A DNA stretch of 64,000 bases, from NCBI RefSeq assembly GCF_030811215.1, contig NZ_JAUSQM010000001.1, forward strand, positions 620,001-684,000, written 5' to 3'. The notes under the pieces are model-generated. The model ran no database searches, was not told where the DNA came from, and saw nothing but the letters and a program-made list of their open reading frames with translations. The position numbers were made by a program, and so were the translations under genes. The DNA is from Nocardioides massiliensis (GTDB lineage: Bacteria > Actinomycetota > Actinomycetes > Propionibacteriales > Nocardioidaceae). This document shows positions 26,664 to 36,713 of the stretch, in pieces (the first letter of the stretch is position 1; every line of letters starts with the position of its first letter).

Positions 26664-27102
26664 GATCGGTCTCCGACACTACCGGGCTGGCGTGGCGCAC
26701 CCACAACCGCCAACCCTCCACGGTGCGCAGCATCACATGCGTCGCGATGGCCAGGCCCGAGCGCAGATCGGGGTCGTCGTGGTCGCCCGCGAGCACGTTC
26801 TCCACGCACGTCACGTAGGCCACCTCGCCCCGCACCCGCACGTCGATGTCGGTGAGGATGAACTGGATGTAGGGCGTGGTCGCCATGATCACCGCCCACG
26901 CACGGCGTACCGCCGAAACGCCCTGGACCGGCGTCGTGCCAGGGTGCACGCACAGCGCGGAGTCGTCCTCGACCCACAGCTCGTTCATGGCGTCCAGGTC
27001 GCCGGTCTCGAACGCCGCGTAGAAGGCGGCGTGGGCAGCGCGGATCGCCCGCTCCTCTGCAGCGTCCGTAGGGCCGGGCGGCGGGTCCGGTGGGCTCGTC
27101 AC
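26653..27102 (-). CDS. SnoaL-like / nuclear transport factor 2 family protein
   Basis: A 149-residue cone-barrel (NTF2-like) protein: AAHAAFYAAFETGDLDAMNE, WVEDDSALCVHPGTTPVQG and VMLRTVEGWRLWVRHASPV are typical of the SnoaL/DUF4440 group. The GTG at 27102 overlaps the folP stop codon in a GTGA. It sits between folP and folB, a position seen in related actinobacteria; a role in folate metabolism is possible but not shown. The catalytic residues, if any, cannot be assigned. Confidence 0.85.
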   Translation of the reverse strand: MTSPPDPPPGPTDAAEERAIRAAHAAFYAAFETGDLDAMNELWVEDDSALCVHPGTTPVQGVSAVRRAWAVIMATTPYIQFILTDIDVRVRGEVAYVTCVENVLAGDHDDPDLRSGLAIATHVMLRTVEGWRLWVRHASPVVSETDHEN

Positions 27103-27986
27103 CGGGCGGGGCCCGTCGCGGCGTCCTGCGCCTCGCGCCAGCGCGCACCCACGCGTACGGCGTCCCGGCTCGCGGCCACCTCGTGGACCCGCACGCACCA
27201 CACCCCGGCGGCCGCGGCGAGCGCGGACAGGGCCGTGGTGGCGTCGTCGCGCTGGTCGACCGGACGCGGGGTGCCGTGCTCGTCCGCGAGCGCCGCACCG
27301 AGGAACGCCTTGCGGCTCACGCCGAGCAGCAGGGGCCGCCCGAGGGCGGCGAGCTCGGGCAGGGCCCCGAGCAGGGCCCAGTTGTGGGCGGCCGTCTTCG
27401 CGAAGCCGATGCCGGGGTCGAGCACGACCCGGTCGGCCGCGATGCCGGCCGCGAGCGCGTCGTCGAGCCGCGCGGCCAGCTCGTCGCGAACCTCGGCCAC
27501 CACGTCGTCGTACGTCGCGTGGTTCGCCATCGTCGCGGCGTGGGCGCGCCAGTGCATGGCGACGTACCCGGCGTCGTGCGCAGCGGTGACCGCGAGGATC
27601 TCGGGGTCGGCCAGGCCACCGGAGACGTCGTTGACGATGACCGCGCCGGCAGCCAGCGCGGCGTCGGCGACCTCGGCGCGCATCGTGTCGACGGAGACGC
27701 AGGCGCCCTCCGCGGCGAGCTGCTCGATGACCGGGACGACCCGGTCGAGCTCCTCGGCCACGACCGGTCGCGTGGCGCCGGGGCGGGTCGACTCGCCGCC
27801 GACGTCGAGGATGTCGGCGCCCTGGGCGCGGAGCCGGCGTCCGTGCTCGACCGCGGTCGCCGGCTCCGCCCACCGGCCGCCGTCGGAGAAGGAGTCGGGG
27901 GTGACGTTGACGACGCCCATCACCAGCGGGTGGTCGCGGGTGGGCACCCGGCTGATGCACGGGTGGCGGCGCGGCGCGGCGGTCAC
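27099..27986 (-). CDS. folP: Dihydropteroate synthase
   Basis: FolP condenses the pterin pyrophosphate with p-aminobenzoate; it is the sulfonamide target. The 295-residue TIM-barrel protein has both family signatures, VMGVVNVTPDSFSDGG and DILDVGGESTRPGA, then INDVSGG-type text (VNDVSGGLADPEIL) and LDPGIGFAKTAAHN. GTG start at 27986. The gene is followed by the SnoaL-like gene with a four-base overlap and lies four bases after galE. Confidence 0.96.
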   Translation of the reverse strand: MTAAPRRHPCISRVPTRDHPLVMGVVNVTPDSFSDGGRWAEPATAVEHGRRLRAQGADILDVGGESTRPGATRPVVAEELDRVVPVIEQLAAEGACVSVDTMRAEVADAALAAGAVIVNDVSGGLADPEILAVTAAHDAGYVAMHWRAHAATMANHATYDDVVAEVRDELAARLDDALAAGIAADRVVLDPGIGFAKTAAHNWALLGALPELAALGRPLLLGVSRKAFLGAALADEHGTPRPVDQRDDATTALSALAAAAGVWCVRVHEVAASRDAVRVGARWREAQDAATGPAR

Positions 27987-27990
27987 GGGC

Positions 27991-28992
27991 TCAGTACCCG
28001 AGCACGGTCGGCCGGTGCTGCATCCATGCCAGTGCGGAGCGGATGCCGTCCTCGAGCGTCAGCTCCGCCTCCCAGCCCAGCACCTCCCGGGCGCGGTCGA
28101 CGTTGGCGAAGGCGCCGGCGGCGTCGCCGGGACGGCGCGGGCCCTCGGTCGTGCGGACCTCCGCGCCGAAGGCCGAGGTGAAGGCGGCGACCAGCTCGCG
28201 GACGGTCACCCCGTCACCGGTGCCGAGGTTGAAGACCGCACTGCCCTGGTCGCCGGCTCGCACGGCCTCCTCGAAGCGGCCGACCGCGGCCGCGTGGGCG
28301 CGTGCCAGGTCCCACGTGTGGATGTAGTCGCGCAGGCCCGTGCCGTCGCGCGTCGGATAGTCGGTGCCGGTGATCGTGAACGTGCCGTCCCCGGTCGCGG
28401 CGCTGATCAGCCGACCCAGCACGTGGGAGGGCTCGACCGCGTGTGCGCCGGTCTCCAGGTCGGGGTCGGCCCCGATGGGGTTGAAGTAGCGCAGGATGAC
28501 CGCGCGGACCCGCCCGGCGGCGGCCAGGTCGCACAGGATCTGCTCCATCATCAGCTTGGTGCGGGCGTACGGCGACAGCGGCGCGACGGCAGAGTCCTCC
28601 CGCACCTCGAAGGCCGGGTCGAAGCCGTAGACCGACGCCGAGGAGCTGAAGACGACGTCGGGGCGCCCGAGCTCCGCGAGGGTCTCGAACAGCACCAGCG
28701 ACTTGGCGACGTTCTCCCGGTAGTACGTCGCCGGCTTCTCGACCGACTCCGGGACGCTGACGAGGGCGGCCATGTGCACCGTCGAGGTGATCTCGGGGTG
28801 CTCGCGGACGATCCGGGCGAGCAGGTCCCGGTCGGCGATGTCGCCGCGGTAGAACGCCCGGTCGCCGACGAACTCCGCCCGGCCGGTGACGAGGGAGTCG
28901 AGGATGACGGGCACGTGCCCGGCCCGCTCGAGCGCCTTCGCGACGATCGGGCCGAGGTAGCCGGCGCCACCGGCGACCAGCACCTTGTTCAT
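27991..28992 (-). CDS. galE: UDP-glucose 4-epimerase
   Basis: A 333-residue NAD-dependent epimerase of the extended SDR class that interconverts UDP-glucose and UDP-galactose. It begins MNKVLVAGGAGYLGPIVAKA, giving the GxxGYxG nucleotide loop, then SSSASVYG and the catalytic Tyr/Lys in YARTK, with RYFNPIGADP and YIHTWDLARAH later, all GalE hallmarks. It lies between folE and folP with gaps of eight and four bases, an unusual place for a sugar nucleotide enzyme. The product could feed the cell-wall polymer genes elsewhere in the window; that is inference. Confidence 0.92.
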   Translation of the reverse strand: MNKVLVAGGAGYLGPIVAKALERAGHVPVILDSLVTGRAEFVGDRAFYRGDIADRDLLARIVREHPEITSTVHMAALVSVPESVEKPATYYRENVAKSLVLFETLAELGRPDVVFSSSASVYGFDPAFEVREDSAVAPLSPYARTKLMMEQILCDLAAAGRVRAVILRYFNPIGADPDLETGAHAVEPSHVLGRLISAATGDGTFTITGTDYPTRDGTGLRDYIHTWDLARAHAAAVGRFEEAVRAGDQGSAVFNLGTGDGVTVRELVAAFTSAFGAEVRTTEGPRRPGDAAGAFANVDRAREVLGWEAELTLEDGIRSALAWMQHRPTVLGY

Positions 28993-29000
28993 GGTCCCCC

Positions 29001-29651
29001 TCAGCGGGCGTTGATGAGTGCCATCACCTCGGAGCGCGTGGTGGCGTTGTGCATGATGCCGCGTACGGCGGAGGTGATGGTCTTGGCGCCCGGCTTGCGC
29101 ACCCCCCGCATGGTCATGCACAGGTGCTCGGCCTCGATCACGACGATCGCACCGCGGGCCTCGAGGATCCGCATCAGGGAGTCCGCCACCTGGGTGGTCA
29201 GCCGCTCCTGGACCTGGGGCCGCTTGGCGTAGACGTCGACGAGCCGGGCCAGCTTGGAGAGCCCGGTGATCCGACCCTCGGTGTTGGGGATGTAGCCGAT
29301 GTGGGCGACGCCGGTGAACGGCACGAGGTGGTGCTCGCACATCGACCACAGCTCGATGTCGCGCACGAGGATCAGCTCGTCGTGACCGATGTCGAACGTC
29401 GTCGTGAGCACGTCCTCCGCGCTCTGGTGCATGCCCCCGAGCAGCTCGGCGTACGCCCGGGCGACCCGGTTGGGTGTCTCCCGCAGCCCCTCGCGGTCGG
29501 GGTCCTCGCCGACGGCGATCAGCAGCTCCCGGATGGCCGCGGCCGCGCGGTCGTGGTCGAAGTCCGGGACGACCGGGGGCGGGTCGTGCCGGATGGGGTC
29601 GACCCCGCCCTGGTCCTGCGGTCGGTCTTCGGGCTGGTCCTTCGGGCTCAC
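29001..29651 (-). CDS. folE: GTP cyclohydrolase I
   Basis: FolE opens GTP to give dihydroneopterin triphosphate, the first folate step. The 216-residue protein has the zinc and catalytic motifs [20 protein letters not shown] and, near the end, [30 protein letters not shown] in pieces matching the family. The GTG start at 29651 overlaps the ftsH stop codon in a GTGA. The N-terminal 30 residues are polar and variable. The ftsH-folE order is conserved in actinobacteria. Confidence 0.96.
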   Translation of the reverse strand: MSPKDQPEDRPQDQGGVDPIRHDPPPVVPDFDHDRAAAAIRELLIAVGEDPDREGLRETPNRVARAYAELLGGMHQSAEDVLTTTFDIGHDELILVRDIELWSMCEHHLVPFTGVAHIGYIPNTEGRITGLSKLARLVDVYAKRPQVQERLTTQVADSLMRILEARGAIVVIEAEHLCMTMRGVRKPGAKTITSAVRGIMHNATTRSEVMALINAR

Positions 29652-31675
29652 GTGCCGACCCCCGGGTCGCCGTGCACGTCGCCTCCCGACCCCGGAGGCG
29701 TGAGGATGACGCCACCCTCGCCGCTCGCGGCCGACGGAGCACCGTTGGCCGCGGCGCGGTCGCGGATCTCCTGCGGGATCTCCACCGGCGGGATGTCGGA
29801 CGGGTTGCGGTGCGGCGAGCCGGTCCAGGCCGGGCGCGTCGGTCGCCGGCGCAGCGGCTCGAAGATCTCCGCGATCTCGGCCTTGTCGAGCGTCTCGCGG
29901 TCCAGCAGCGCCAACACCAGGGCGTCGAGGACGTCGCGGTTCTCCTCGAGGATGTCGAAGGCCTCCTGGTGGGCTGTGGCGAGGAGCTTCTTGGTCTCCT
30001 CGTCGACGATCGCGGCGACGTCCTCGGAGTAGTTCCGCGAGTGCCCGAGGTCCCGGCCGAGGAACGGCTCGGAGTTGCTGTCGCCGAGCTTGATCGCCCC
30101 CAGCCGCTCGGTCATGCCGTACTGCGTCACCATCGCGCGCGCCAGCGAGGTCGCCTTCTCGATGTCGTTGCCGGCACCGGTGGTGGGGTCGTGGAAGACC
30201 ATCTCCTCCGCCGCACGTCCCCCGAGCATGTAGGCGAGCTTGTCGAGCATCTCGGCGCGGGTCTGGGAGTACTTGTCCTCGTCGGGCAGCACCATCGTGT
30301 AGCCGAGCGCGCGCCCGCGCGGCAGGATCGTCACCTTGTGGACCGGGTCGGTGCCCGGCAGCGCCGCGGCCACCAGGGCGTGTCCGCCCTCGTGGTAGGC
30401 GGTGATGAGCTTCTCCTTCTCGTTCATCAACCGCGTGCGCTTCTGCGGACCGGCGATGACCCGGTCGATCGCCTCGTCGAGTGCCTCGGCGTCGATCACC
30501 TTGGCGTTGGACCGCGCGGTGAGGAGCGCCGCCTCATTGAGGACGTTGGCCAGGTCGGCACCGGTGAAGCCGGGGGTACGGCGGGCGACGTTGGCCAGGT
30601 CGATCTCCGGCGACATCGGCTTGCCGCGGGCGTGGACCTCGAGGATCTTGGTGCGCCCGGCGAGATCGGGGGCCTCCACGGCGATCTGGCGGTCGAAGCG
30701 GCCCGGACGCAGCAGCGCCGGGTCGAGCACGTCGGGACGGTTGGTGGCCGCGATCAGGATGACCCCGCCGCGCACGTCGAAGCCGTCCATCTCCACCAGC
30801 AGCTGGTTGAGGGTCTGCTCGCGCTCGTCGTGGCCGCCGCCCATGCCGGCCCCGCGGTGACGCCCGACGGCGTCGATCTCGTCGATGAAGACGATGGCCG
30901 GGGCGTTCTCCTTGGCCTGCTCGAACAGGTCGCGCACCCGGGAGGCACCGACACCGACGAACATCTCGACGAAGTCGGAGCCGGAGATGGAGTAGAACGG
31001 CACCCCGGCCTCGCCGGCCACAGCGCGGGCCAGCAGCGTCTTGCCGGTCCCGGGCGGGCCGTAGAGCAGCACGCCCTTGGGGATCTTGGCGCCCACGGCC
31101 TGGAACTTCGCGGGCTCGGAGAGGAACTCCTTGATCTCACCGAGCTCCTCGATCGCCTCCTGGGCGCCGGCGACGTCGGCGAAGGTGGTCTTCGGCATGT
31201 CCTTGGTGATCAGCTTCGCCTTGGACTTGGCGAACTGCATCACCCGGCCGCCACCGCCCTGCATCTGGTTGAGCAGGAAGATGAAGATCAGCACGATCAG
31301 CGCGAACGGCAGCAGCGTCGCGAGCAGCGACCCGAAGAAGCTCGGGCGCGGGTTCTCGGAGTTGGCCTTCTCGATCTGGCCACTCTCGACGCCCTCGCGC
31401 GCGGCGTTGAGGAAGTCGCGCTGCTGGCCCTGGACCCAGGCGGCGACGACCTGGCGGCCCTCCTCGTCACCCTCGGCCTTCAAGGTGGCGCGCATCTCCT
31501 GGTCACCGTCGACGAAGGTGATCTCCTCGACCCGGTCGGAGGTGAGGTGCTCGTACATCTCGGAGGTGTCGATCTCGTCGTACCCGCCGGCGTTCGCCAG
31601 GAACTGGAAGGCGAGCAGGACGCCGAGGACGGCGATCGCGATCCAGACCCACGGTCCCTTGAAAATGCGCTTCAC
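29648..31675 (-). CDS. ftsH: ATP-dependent zinc metalloprotease FtsH
   Basis: A 675-residue membrane AAA+ protease that degrades misfolded and regulatory membrane proteins. Two helices (about residues 7-26 and 114-136) flank an extracytoplasmic domain; the AAA module has GPPGTGKT (206-213) and FIDEIDA (263-269), the second region of homology, and the zinc site HEGGH (428-432). The C-terminal tail after about 620 is Gly/Pro-rich. GTG start at 31675. It is followed by folE with a four-base overlap and preceded by hpt after 57 bases, the standard actinobacterial order. Confidence 0.97.
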   Translation of the reverse strand: MKRIFKGPWVWIAIAVLGVLLAFQFLANAGGYDEIDTSEMYEHLTSDRVEEITFVDGDQEMRATLKAEGDEEGRQVVAAWVQGQQRDFLNAAREGVESGQIEKANSENPRPSFFGSLLATLLPFALIVLIFIFLLNQMQGGGGRVMQFAKSKAKLITKDMPKTTFADVAGAQEAIEELGEIKEFLSEPAKFQAVGAKIPKGVLLYGPPGTGKTLLARAVAGEAGVPFYSISGSDFVEMFVGVGASRVRDLFEQAKENAPAIVFIDEIDAVGRHRGAGMGGGHDEREQTLNQLLVEMDGFDVRGGVILIAATNRPDVLDPALLRPGRFDRQIAVEAPDLAGRTKILEVHARGKPMSPEIDLANVARRTPGFTGADLANVLNEAALLTARSNAKVIDAEALDEAIDRVIAGPQKRTRLMNEKEKLITAYHEGGHALVAAALPGTDPVHKVTILPRGRALGYTMVLPDEDKYSQTRAEMLDKLAYMLGGRAAEEMVFHDPTTGAGNDIEKATSLARAMVTQYGMTERLGAIKLGDSNSEPFLGRDLGHSRNYSEDVAAIVDEETKKLLATAHQEAFDILEENRDVLDALVLALLDRETLDKAEIAEIFEPLRRRPTRPAWTGSPHRNPSDIPPVEIPQEIRDRAAANGAPSAASGEGGVILTPPGSGGDVHGDPGVGT

Positions 31676-31732
31676 GTCGACAGTCTCTCAGGATGGCCCC
31701 AAGAGGTCCCGCGGGGCGGTGACAGGAACGGT

Positions 31733-32284
31733 TCAGGAGTAGACGTGCGGCGCGAGGGTGCCGATGCAGCGCAGGTTGCGGTAGCGCTCGGAGTAGTCGA
31801 GCCCGTAGCCGATGACGAACTCGTTGGGGATGTCCCAGCCAACGTACTTCACGTCGACGCTCATCTGCAGGGCGTCGGGCTTGCGCAGCAGAGTGGCGAT
31901 CTCGACCGACGCCGGCTTGCGCGAGCTGAGGTTGGAGACCAGCCACGACAGCGTGAGGCCGGTGTCGATGATGTCCTCGACGATCAGCACGTGGCGCCCG
32001 GAGATGTCGGTGTCGAGGTCCTTGAGGATGCGGACGACGCCCGACGACTTGGTGCCCGAGCCATACGACGAGACCGCCATCCAGTCGATCTCGACGTGCC
32101 GGGAGAACGCCCGCGACAGGTCCGCCATCACCATGATCGCGCCCTTGAGGACGCCGACGAGCAGGATGTCCTTGCCCTCGTAGTCGGCCTCGATCTGGGC
32201 GGCCATCTCGGCGAGGCGTTGCTGGATGTCGTCCTCGCTGAAGAGAACGTTGACGAGGTCTCCGTCGACATGGGAGGCGTCCAT
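31733..32284 (-). CDS. hpt: Hypoxanthine phosphoribosyltransferase
   Basis: A 183-residue purine salvage enzyme. The PRPP-binding motif [14 protein letters not shown] is at about residues 99-112, preceded by [11 protein letters not shown], the flexible loop of the family, and [15 protein letters not shown]. It lies four bases after tilS and upstream of ftsH, so it is probably in the same operon. Starts at ATG 32284. Confidence 0.96.
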   Translation of the reverse strand: MDASHVDGDLVNVLFSEDDIQQRLAEMAAQIEADYEGKDILLVGVLKGAIMVMADLSRAFSRHVEIDWMAVSSYGSGTKSSGVVRILKDLDTDISGRHVLIVEDIIDTGLTLSWLVSNLSSRKPASVEIATLLRKPDALQMSVDVKYVGWDIPNEFVIGYGLDYSERYRNLRCIGTLAPHVYS

Positions 32285-32288
32285 GCGC

Positions 32289-33308
32289 TCAGCCTCCCAC
32301 AGGGGTCGTGACGAACGTCAGCGAGTCCCGCCCGCAACGAGCCGTGACGCGACCGGGCAGCTGCACCTGCTTCGCCGCCCGGTCGGGGTCGGCCGCCAGC
32401 CGATCCAACGCCTGGACGTGGACCCGGAACAGCTCCGCGCCGGGGCAGCCGGCGGCGAGCGCCGCCCGGCGCAAGACCCGCGTGCGGACCGCGGTCGGCA
32501 GGCCCGCGAGCCCGTCGAGGCGTACGCCGACCGCACCCGCAGGTTCGTCGGTCGCCGCGGCGCGGAAGGCGGCGTCGGCGTACGCGTCGAGGGCCTGGGC
32601 GTCCTCGGTGAGCTGGTCGGCGGTGCGGGCCAGCGCGGCGGCGACGCCGGGGCCGAGCTCGGCCTCGAGGATGGGCAGGACGCGGTGGCGGACGCGTGCG
32701 CGGGTGAACCGCTGGTCGGTGTTGTGGGGGTCCTCCCAGTAGTCGAGACCCTCGGCGCGACAGGCGGCCTCGGTCTGGGCGCGGGTCACGTCGAGCAGGG
32801 GCCGCGCGAAGACGTCGAAGCCGCGGCGCATGCCCGCCAGCGACCGGGCGCCCGAGCCGCGGGTGAGCCCGAGCAGGACCGTCTCGGCCTGGTCGTCGCG
32901 CGTGTGGCCCAGCAGCACCAGCGGCGCAGACCACCGCTGCGCGACCTGGGCGAGCACGTCGTAGCGCGCCTCCCGAGCGGCGGCCTCGACGCCCTGCCCC
33001 TCGGAGTGCACGCTCACGCGGGCCGCCACCGTCTCGTCAGCGCCGAGCCCGGCGGCTTGGGCGACCACCCGTTCGGCCAGCTCGGCCGAGCCGTCCTGGA
33101 GACCGTGGTCGACGGTGGCCGCGACGACGTGCAGTCCACGACCGGAGCCGTGGGCACGGGACTCGAAGACCGTCGCCGCCAGCAGGGCGAGTGAGTCTGC
33201 TCCCCCGGAGCAGGCGACCACGACCGGCGTACCCGGTTCGAGCGCAGCCTCGTCCAGCACACGGCGTACGCCGGCCCGGACCGCGGCACGCGCGGGGTCG
33301 AGAGCCAT
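32289..33308 (-). CDS. tilS: tRNA(Ile)-lysidine synthase
   Basis: TilS ligates lysine onto C34 of the CAU-anticodon isoleucine tRNA. The 339-residue protein has the PP-loop SGGADS (34-39), ATVDHGLQ and [20 protein letters not shown], and a C-terminal TilS substrate-binding region. The ATG at 33308 is chosen over earlier in-frame codons because it begins just before the conserved N-terminus and sits eight bases after the DUF2342 gene. It is followed by hpt after four bases. Confidence 0.95.
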   Translation of the reverse strand: MALDPARAAVRAGVRRVLDEAALEPGTPVVVACSGGADSLALLAATVFESRAHGSGRGLHVVAATVDHGLQDGSAELAERVVAQAAGLGADETVAARVSVHSEGQGVEAAAREARYDVLAQVAQRWSAPLVLLGHTRDDQAETVLLGLTRGSGARSLAGMRRGFDVFARPLLDVTRAQTEAACRAEGLDYWEDPHNTDQRFTRARVRHRVLPILEAELGPGVAAALARTADQLTEDAQALDAYADAAFRAAATDEPAGAVGVRLDGLAGLPTAVRTRVLRRAALAAGCPGAELFRVHVQALDRLAADPDRAAKQVQLPGRVTARCGRDSLTFVTTPVGG

Positions 33309-33316
33309 CGCGTCGG

Positions 33317-34357
33317 TCAGCCGTGGACCCGGCGCACCCAGGCGTCCGGGTCGCCGATCTCGTCCTTGCTGGGAAGGTTGGCCGGCTCGGCCCACACCGC
33401 GTTGAAGCCGTCGAAGCCGACCTTGTCGACGACACCGGTGACGAAGGACGCGCCGTTGCGGTACTGCGCCATCTTCTGGTCGATGCCGAGGAGGCGGCGC
33501 AACACCTTGTCGAGCATCCCGACGCCCTTGCGCCGACGGTTGAACTTGCGCCGGATCTCCCGCAGCGAGCCGATGACCTCGGGGCCGGCCTCGTCCATCA
33601 CGACGTCGGCGTGGCCCTCCAGCAGCGACATCACGCCGGTGACACGGTCGATCACCGCGCGCTGCTCGGGACCGGCGAACAGGTCGACGAGACTGACGTC
33701 GCTGTTGCCGCGCAACAGGTCGCCGGCGCGCTCGAGGATGGTGGAGACGAGCTCGGAGGGGTCGACGTCGACGGCGTCGGCGAGAGCGGCGACCTCGCCG
33801 TGCAGGTGGTCACGCATCCACGGCACCGCGGTGAACTGCACCCGGTGCGTCTCCTCGTGCAGGCACACCCACAGGCGGAAGTCCGACGGGTCGACCTCGA
33901 GCTCGCGCTCGACGTTGACGATGTTGGGCGCGACGAGCAGCAGCCGCCCGTGCGGCTCGGCGAACGGGTCGAACTGACCCAGCACCTTGCCGCCGAGGAA
34001 GCCGAGGAGTCCCCCGACCTCCATCGCGGTCACGCGCGAGCCGACCGCCTTCGTCATCCCGGTCGCCGGTCCGCGCCGGTCCTCCATCTTGCGCATCAAC
34101 GGCTCGGTGATCCGCCCGAACGCCTCGACGTTGGCGGTGATCCACCCCGGCCGGTCGACCACGAGCACCGGCGCCGTACCCGCCGGAGCATGCAGCCCCG
34201 TGAAGTCCCCGACCAGCGACGTCGAGCGCGCCGCACCGTCGCGCAGCTCGGCCACGACATCCGCAGCCTCCTGCCGGCTCACCGTCGGCCCCTCACCCGC
34301 CACGCGCGAGCCGATCTTGATGGCGAGGTCCCAGTCGACCATGTCGGAGGCAGTCAT
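33317..34357 (-). CDS. DUF2342 zinc-dependent metalloprotease-like protein
   Basis: A 346-residue protein of the actinobacterial DUF2342 family, often annotated as zinc-dependent metalloprotease or F420-associated protein. The zincin-like motif CLHEETHRVQF (HEETH at 167-171) is present, with a downstream EGHAD that may supply a third ligand, and NGASFVTGVVDKVG near the C-terminus. It lies between dacB and tilS as in many actinobacteria. No substrate or role is established; the HExxH motif makes peptidase activity plausible. Confidence 0.88.
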   Translation of the reverse strand: MTASDMVDWDLAIKIGSRVAGEGPTVSRQEAADVVAELRDGAARSTSLVGDFTGLHAPAGTAPVLVVDRPGWITANVEAFGRITEPLMRKMEDRRGPATGMTKAVGSRVTAMEVGGLLGFLGGKVLGQFDPFAEPHGRLLLVAPNIVNVERELEVDPSDFRLWVCLHEETHRVQFTAVPWMRDHLHGEVAALADAVDVDPSELVSTILERAGDLLRGNSDVSLVDLFAGPEQRAVIDRVTGVMSLLEGHADVVMDEAGPEVIGSLREIRRKFNRRRKGVGMLDKVLRRLLGIDQKMAQYRNGASFVTGVVDKVGFDGFNAVWAEPANLPSKDEIGDPDAWVRRVHG

Positions 34358-34412
34358 GCCCCCAACCTACGAGCCACCCCCACGCCGTACGGCAGTCCCA
34401 CGCGCCCCAAGA

Positions 34413-34498
34413 ATCGCTACATGTGTAGTGATACTGGAACTCTGTACACGAATTCGTCGGCGTGTCGCGCAAATTCACTACACGTGTAGTGAATTTGC
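34413..34498. repeat. Dispersed palindromic element, copy B
   Basis: A perfect 30-base palindrome (34469-34498; half-site GCAAATTCACTACAC) follows the 17-mer GTCGGCGTGTCGCGCAA (34456-34472) shared with copy A. A degenerate palindrome of the same kind is at 34413-34432. The distance from that palindrome's centre to the 17-mer is the same as in copy A (33.5 bases), so the copies are collinear. Arms TGTA...GAATT and AATTC...TACA flank the 17-mer. It lies between dacB and the DUF2342 gene, both on the minus strand. Confidence 0.75.
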
Positions 34499-34506
34499 CG
34501 ATTGGT

Positions 34507-35991
34507 TCACCTGCTGCAGCGGCAGGCGGCGAGGTCGGCGGCGAGCTCGTCGATGCGCTGGCGGGCGACGGCCTGCTCGATGCCGCCGGAGCCGATGCCA
34601 CCGGGGGCGCGGACGCGGTCGGCGAGGACGACGAACGCGAGGGGGGTGCCGCCTGCCTCGGTGACCACGCCGGCGAGCCCGTGGACGCCCGTGAGGGTGC
34701 CGGTCTTCGCGCGGACCTGGCCCAGGCCGGCGGGGTCACCGGTGTCGAAGCGGAGGGCGAGGGAGCCGGTGAACCCGGCGACCGGCAGCCCGCCGAGCAC
34801 GGCGCGCAGCTCGGGGCGCTCGGCAGCGACGGCGAGGACGCCGAGGAGCGTCTCGGGCGAGATGAGGTTCTCGCGCGACAACCCGCTGCTGTCGCGCAGC
34901 GTGTCACCGCTCGCGTCGACACCCAGCTCGCCGAGGGTGGCGACCACGGCGGCAGCGGCGCCCTCGAAGGTCGCTTCGGTGTTGCGGGCGAGGGCGACGT
35001 GGTGGCCGAGGACCTCGGTCGTCTCGTTGTCACTGACGTCCAGAGCCCGCTCGACGATCTGCTCCAGCGGCGCAGAGCTGACCTCGGCCAGCTCGGTGGC
35101 CTCGGCAGGCGCGGCGCGCTCCCGGACCCGCGGGGCGACCCGGATCCCGACAGCGCGCAGCGCGTCGGCGAACTCCTCGGCCGCCACCCGGGGCGGGTCG
35201 TCGACCCGGCCGTCGCCCTCGTCGGGGCGGCCACCGTCGACCCAGAGGGCACTGATCGGGGCGACCACGTCATCGGGGCCGTAGCTGGCCGGCCAGGCCG
35301 GGTTGACCCGATCGCCGGTGAAGAGCGTCGCGTCATAGTCCAGGCGCACCCGCGTCCGGCCCGCCGCCCGCAGCGCCGACGCAGTCGCGGTGGCCAGGGT
35401 GCGCAGGTCGGCGCGCGCGGGGTACGCCGGAGGGGCATCCGCCTCCGACTGCTCACGCGCCAGGAACGGGTCGCCCCCACCCACCAGGACGATCCGCGGC
35501 GTGCCCGGCACGCCCCGCACCGTCGTACGGAAGGTGTGGTCGGGACCCAGGGCGGACAGCACGGCCGTCGCGGTGAGCAGCTTGGTGGTCGAGGCCGGCG
35601 TGACCCGCTCCGCGCCGGTGACGTACGCCGGCTCGGCGGAGCCCAGCGCCGCCACGGCGACCGTCAGTCGCCGTCCGAGGTCGTCGCGGTCGAGGTACGG
35701 CGCGACGACCTGCGCGATCGCGGCCTCGTCGAGGTCGGGCACCGGCGCGCCACCGAGGGGCGAGCCGGCGAGGACGACGGGCGCCGGGCGCAGCGCCGGC
35801 AGGTCCAGCCCTGGTGGGGGGTCGACGGCCGCGGGCTGGTCGACCGGACCCGACCAGTCCCAGCCGAGCCAGCGCGGGCCCGCCTCGAGCTCGTCGGCCG
35901 CGACGGCCGAGGCCAGGAGCAGCAGCACGAGCACCGCCGGCAGCACCCGCCAGCGCGGACGCCCGGAGTGGCGTTCGTCACGTCGCCCCAC
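34507..35991 (-). CDS. dacB: D-alanyl-D-alanine carboxypeptidase/endopeptidase (PBP4, peptidase S13)
   Basis: A 494-residue penicillin-binding protein that trims peptidoglycan side chains outside the cell. A signal/anchor helix ([16 protein letters not shown]) follows a short basic stretch. The three S13 motifs are STTK (134-137, nucleophile Ser134), SDN (320-322) and KTG (429-431). The GTG at 35991 is preferred because GGAAGGGG precedes it closely; the frame is open further upstream toward ppa. It is divergent from ppa, the usual actinobacterial pairing. The C-terminus ends in a short CRCSR, which is odd but outside the fold. Confidence 0.93.
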   Translation of the reverse strand: MGRRDERHSGRPRWRVLPAVLVLLLLASAVAADELEAGPRWLGWDWSGPVDQPAAVDPPPGLDLPALRPAPVVLAGSPLGGAPVPDLDEAAIAQVVAPYLDRDDLGRRLTVAVAALGSAEPAYVTGAERVTPASTTKLLTATAVLSALGPDHTFRTTVRGVPGTPRIVLVGGGDPFLAREQSEADAPPAYPARADLRTLATATASALRAAGRTRVRLDYDATLFTGDRVNPAWPASYGPDDVVAPISALWVDGGRPDEGDGRVDDPPRVAAEEFADALRAVGIRVAPRVRERAAPAEATELAEVSSAPLEQIVERALDVSDNETTEVLGHHVALARNTEATFEGAAAAVVATLGELGVDASGDTLRDSSGLSRENLISPETLLGVLAVAAERPELRAVLGGLPVAGFTGSLALRFDTGDPAGLGQVRAKTGTLTGVHGLAGVVTEAGGTPLAFVVLADRVRAPGGIGSGGIEQAVARQRIDELAADLAACRCSR

Positions 35992-36131
35992 TCGGACCCC
36001 TTCCGGTTGCGTGCTCTGCGGTGCCGTGCGGGAGACTAGCCGCCGACGACGCCCGCGCGGAGTGCGGCAGCGTCGTGGCAGGCGTGACACAGGTCAGCGA
36101 GAGCCGCCGACCGACGAGCGGAGGATCGATC

Positions 36132-36620
36132 GTGGAATTCGACGTCTTGGTGGAGATCCCCAAGGGACAGCGCAACAAGTACGAGGTCGACCACGAGTCG
36201 GGGCGCATCCGGCTGGACCGGACGCTGTTCACCTCGACGCAGTACCCCGCTGACTACGGCTTCATCGAGGACACCCTCGGCCTCGACGGCGACCCGCTCG
36301 ACGCGCTGGTCATCCTCCAGGCGCCGACGTTCCCCGGCTGCCTCATCCGCTGCCGCGCCATCGGCATGTTCCGCATGACCGACGAGGCCGGCGGCGACGA
36401 CAAGGTGCTCTGCGTGCCCTCGCAGGACCCGCGCCTGGAGCACCTGCGCGACATCGCGCACGTCTCGAAGTTCGACCGGCTCGAGATCCAGCACTTCTTC
36501 GAGGTCTACAAGGACCTCGAGCCCGGCAAGTCCGTCGAAGGCGCCGAGTGGGTCGGCCGCGCCGAGGCCGAGGCCGAGGTCAAGGCCTCCTTCGAGCGCG
36601 CGAAGACCAACGGGCACTGA
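36132..36620 (+). CDS. ppa: Inorganic pyrophosphatase
   Basis: A 162-residue soluble family I pyrophosphatase that pulls biosynthetic reactions forward by hydrolysing PPi. It starts with GTG behind AGCGGAGGATC and reads [20 protein letters not shown], then [11 protein letters not shown] and DGDPLDALV, which carry the magnesium-binding acidic residues. Length and motifs match the family fully. It is divergent from dacB and followed after 14 bases by a strong inverted repeat likely to end transcription. Confidence 0.97.
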   Translation: MEFDVLVEIPKGQRNKYEVDHESGRIRLDRTLFTSTQYPADYGFIEDTLGLDGDPLDALVILQAPTFPGCLIRCRAIGMFRMTDEAGGDDKVLCVPSQDPRLEHLRDIAHVSKFDRLEIQHFFEVYKDLEPGKSVEGAEWVGRAEAEAEVKASFERAKTNGH

Positions 36621-36634
36621 GCCCCCACCTCCGT

Positions 36635-36694
36635 CACTCCCCTCCGCGAGCGGCGTCCGGGACCACCCCGGCACGACGCTCACGGAGGGGAGTG
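36635..36694 (+). terminator. Strong inverted repeat after ppa, family shared with 62366
   Basis: Arms of 22 bases at 36635-36656 and 36673-36694 pair at 20 of 22 positions around a 16-base loop. The arm starts CACTCCCCTCCG and is closely related to the arm of the repeat at 62366-62424. It begins 14 bases after the ppa stop and lies in front of the convergent acyl-CoA oxidase gene end. Confidence 0.65.
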
Positions 36695-36713
36695 TCGTGT
36701 GTGAGCGGCGCGT

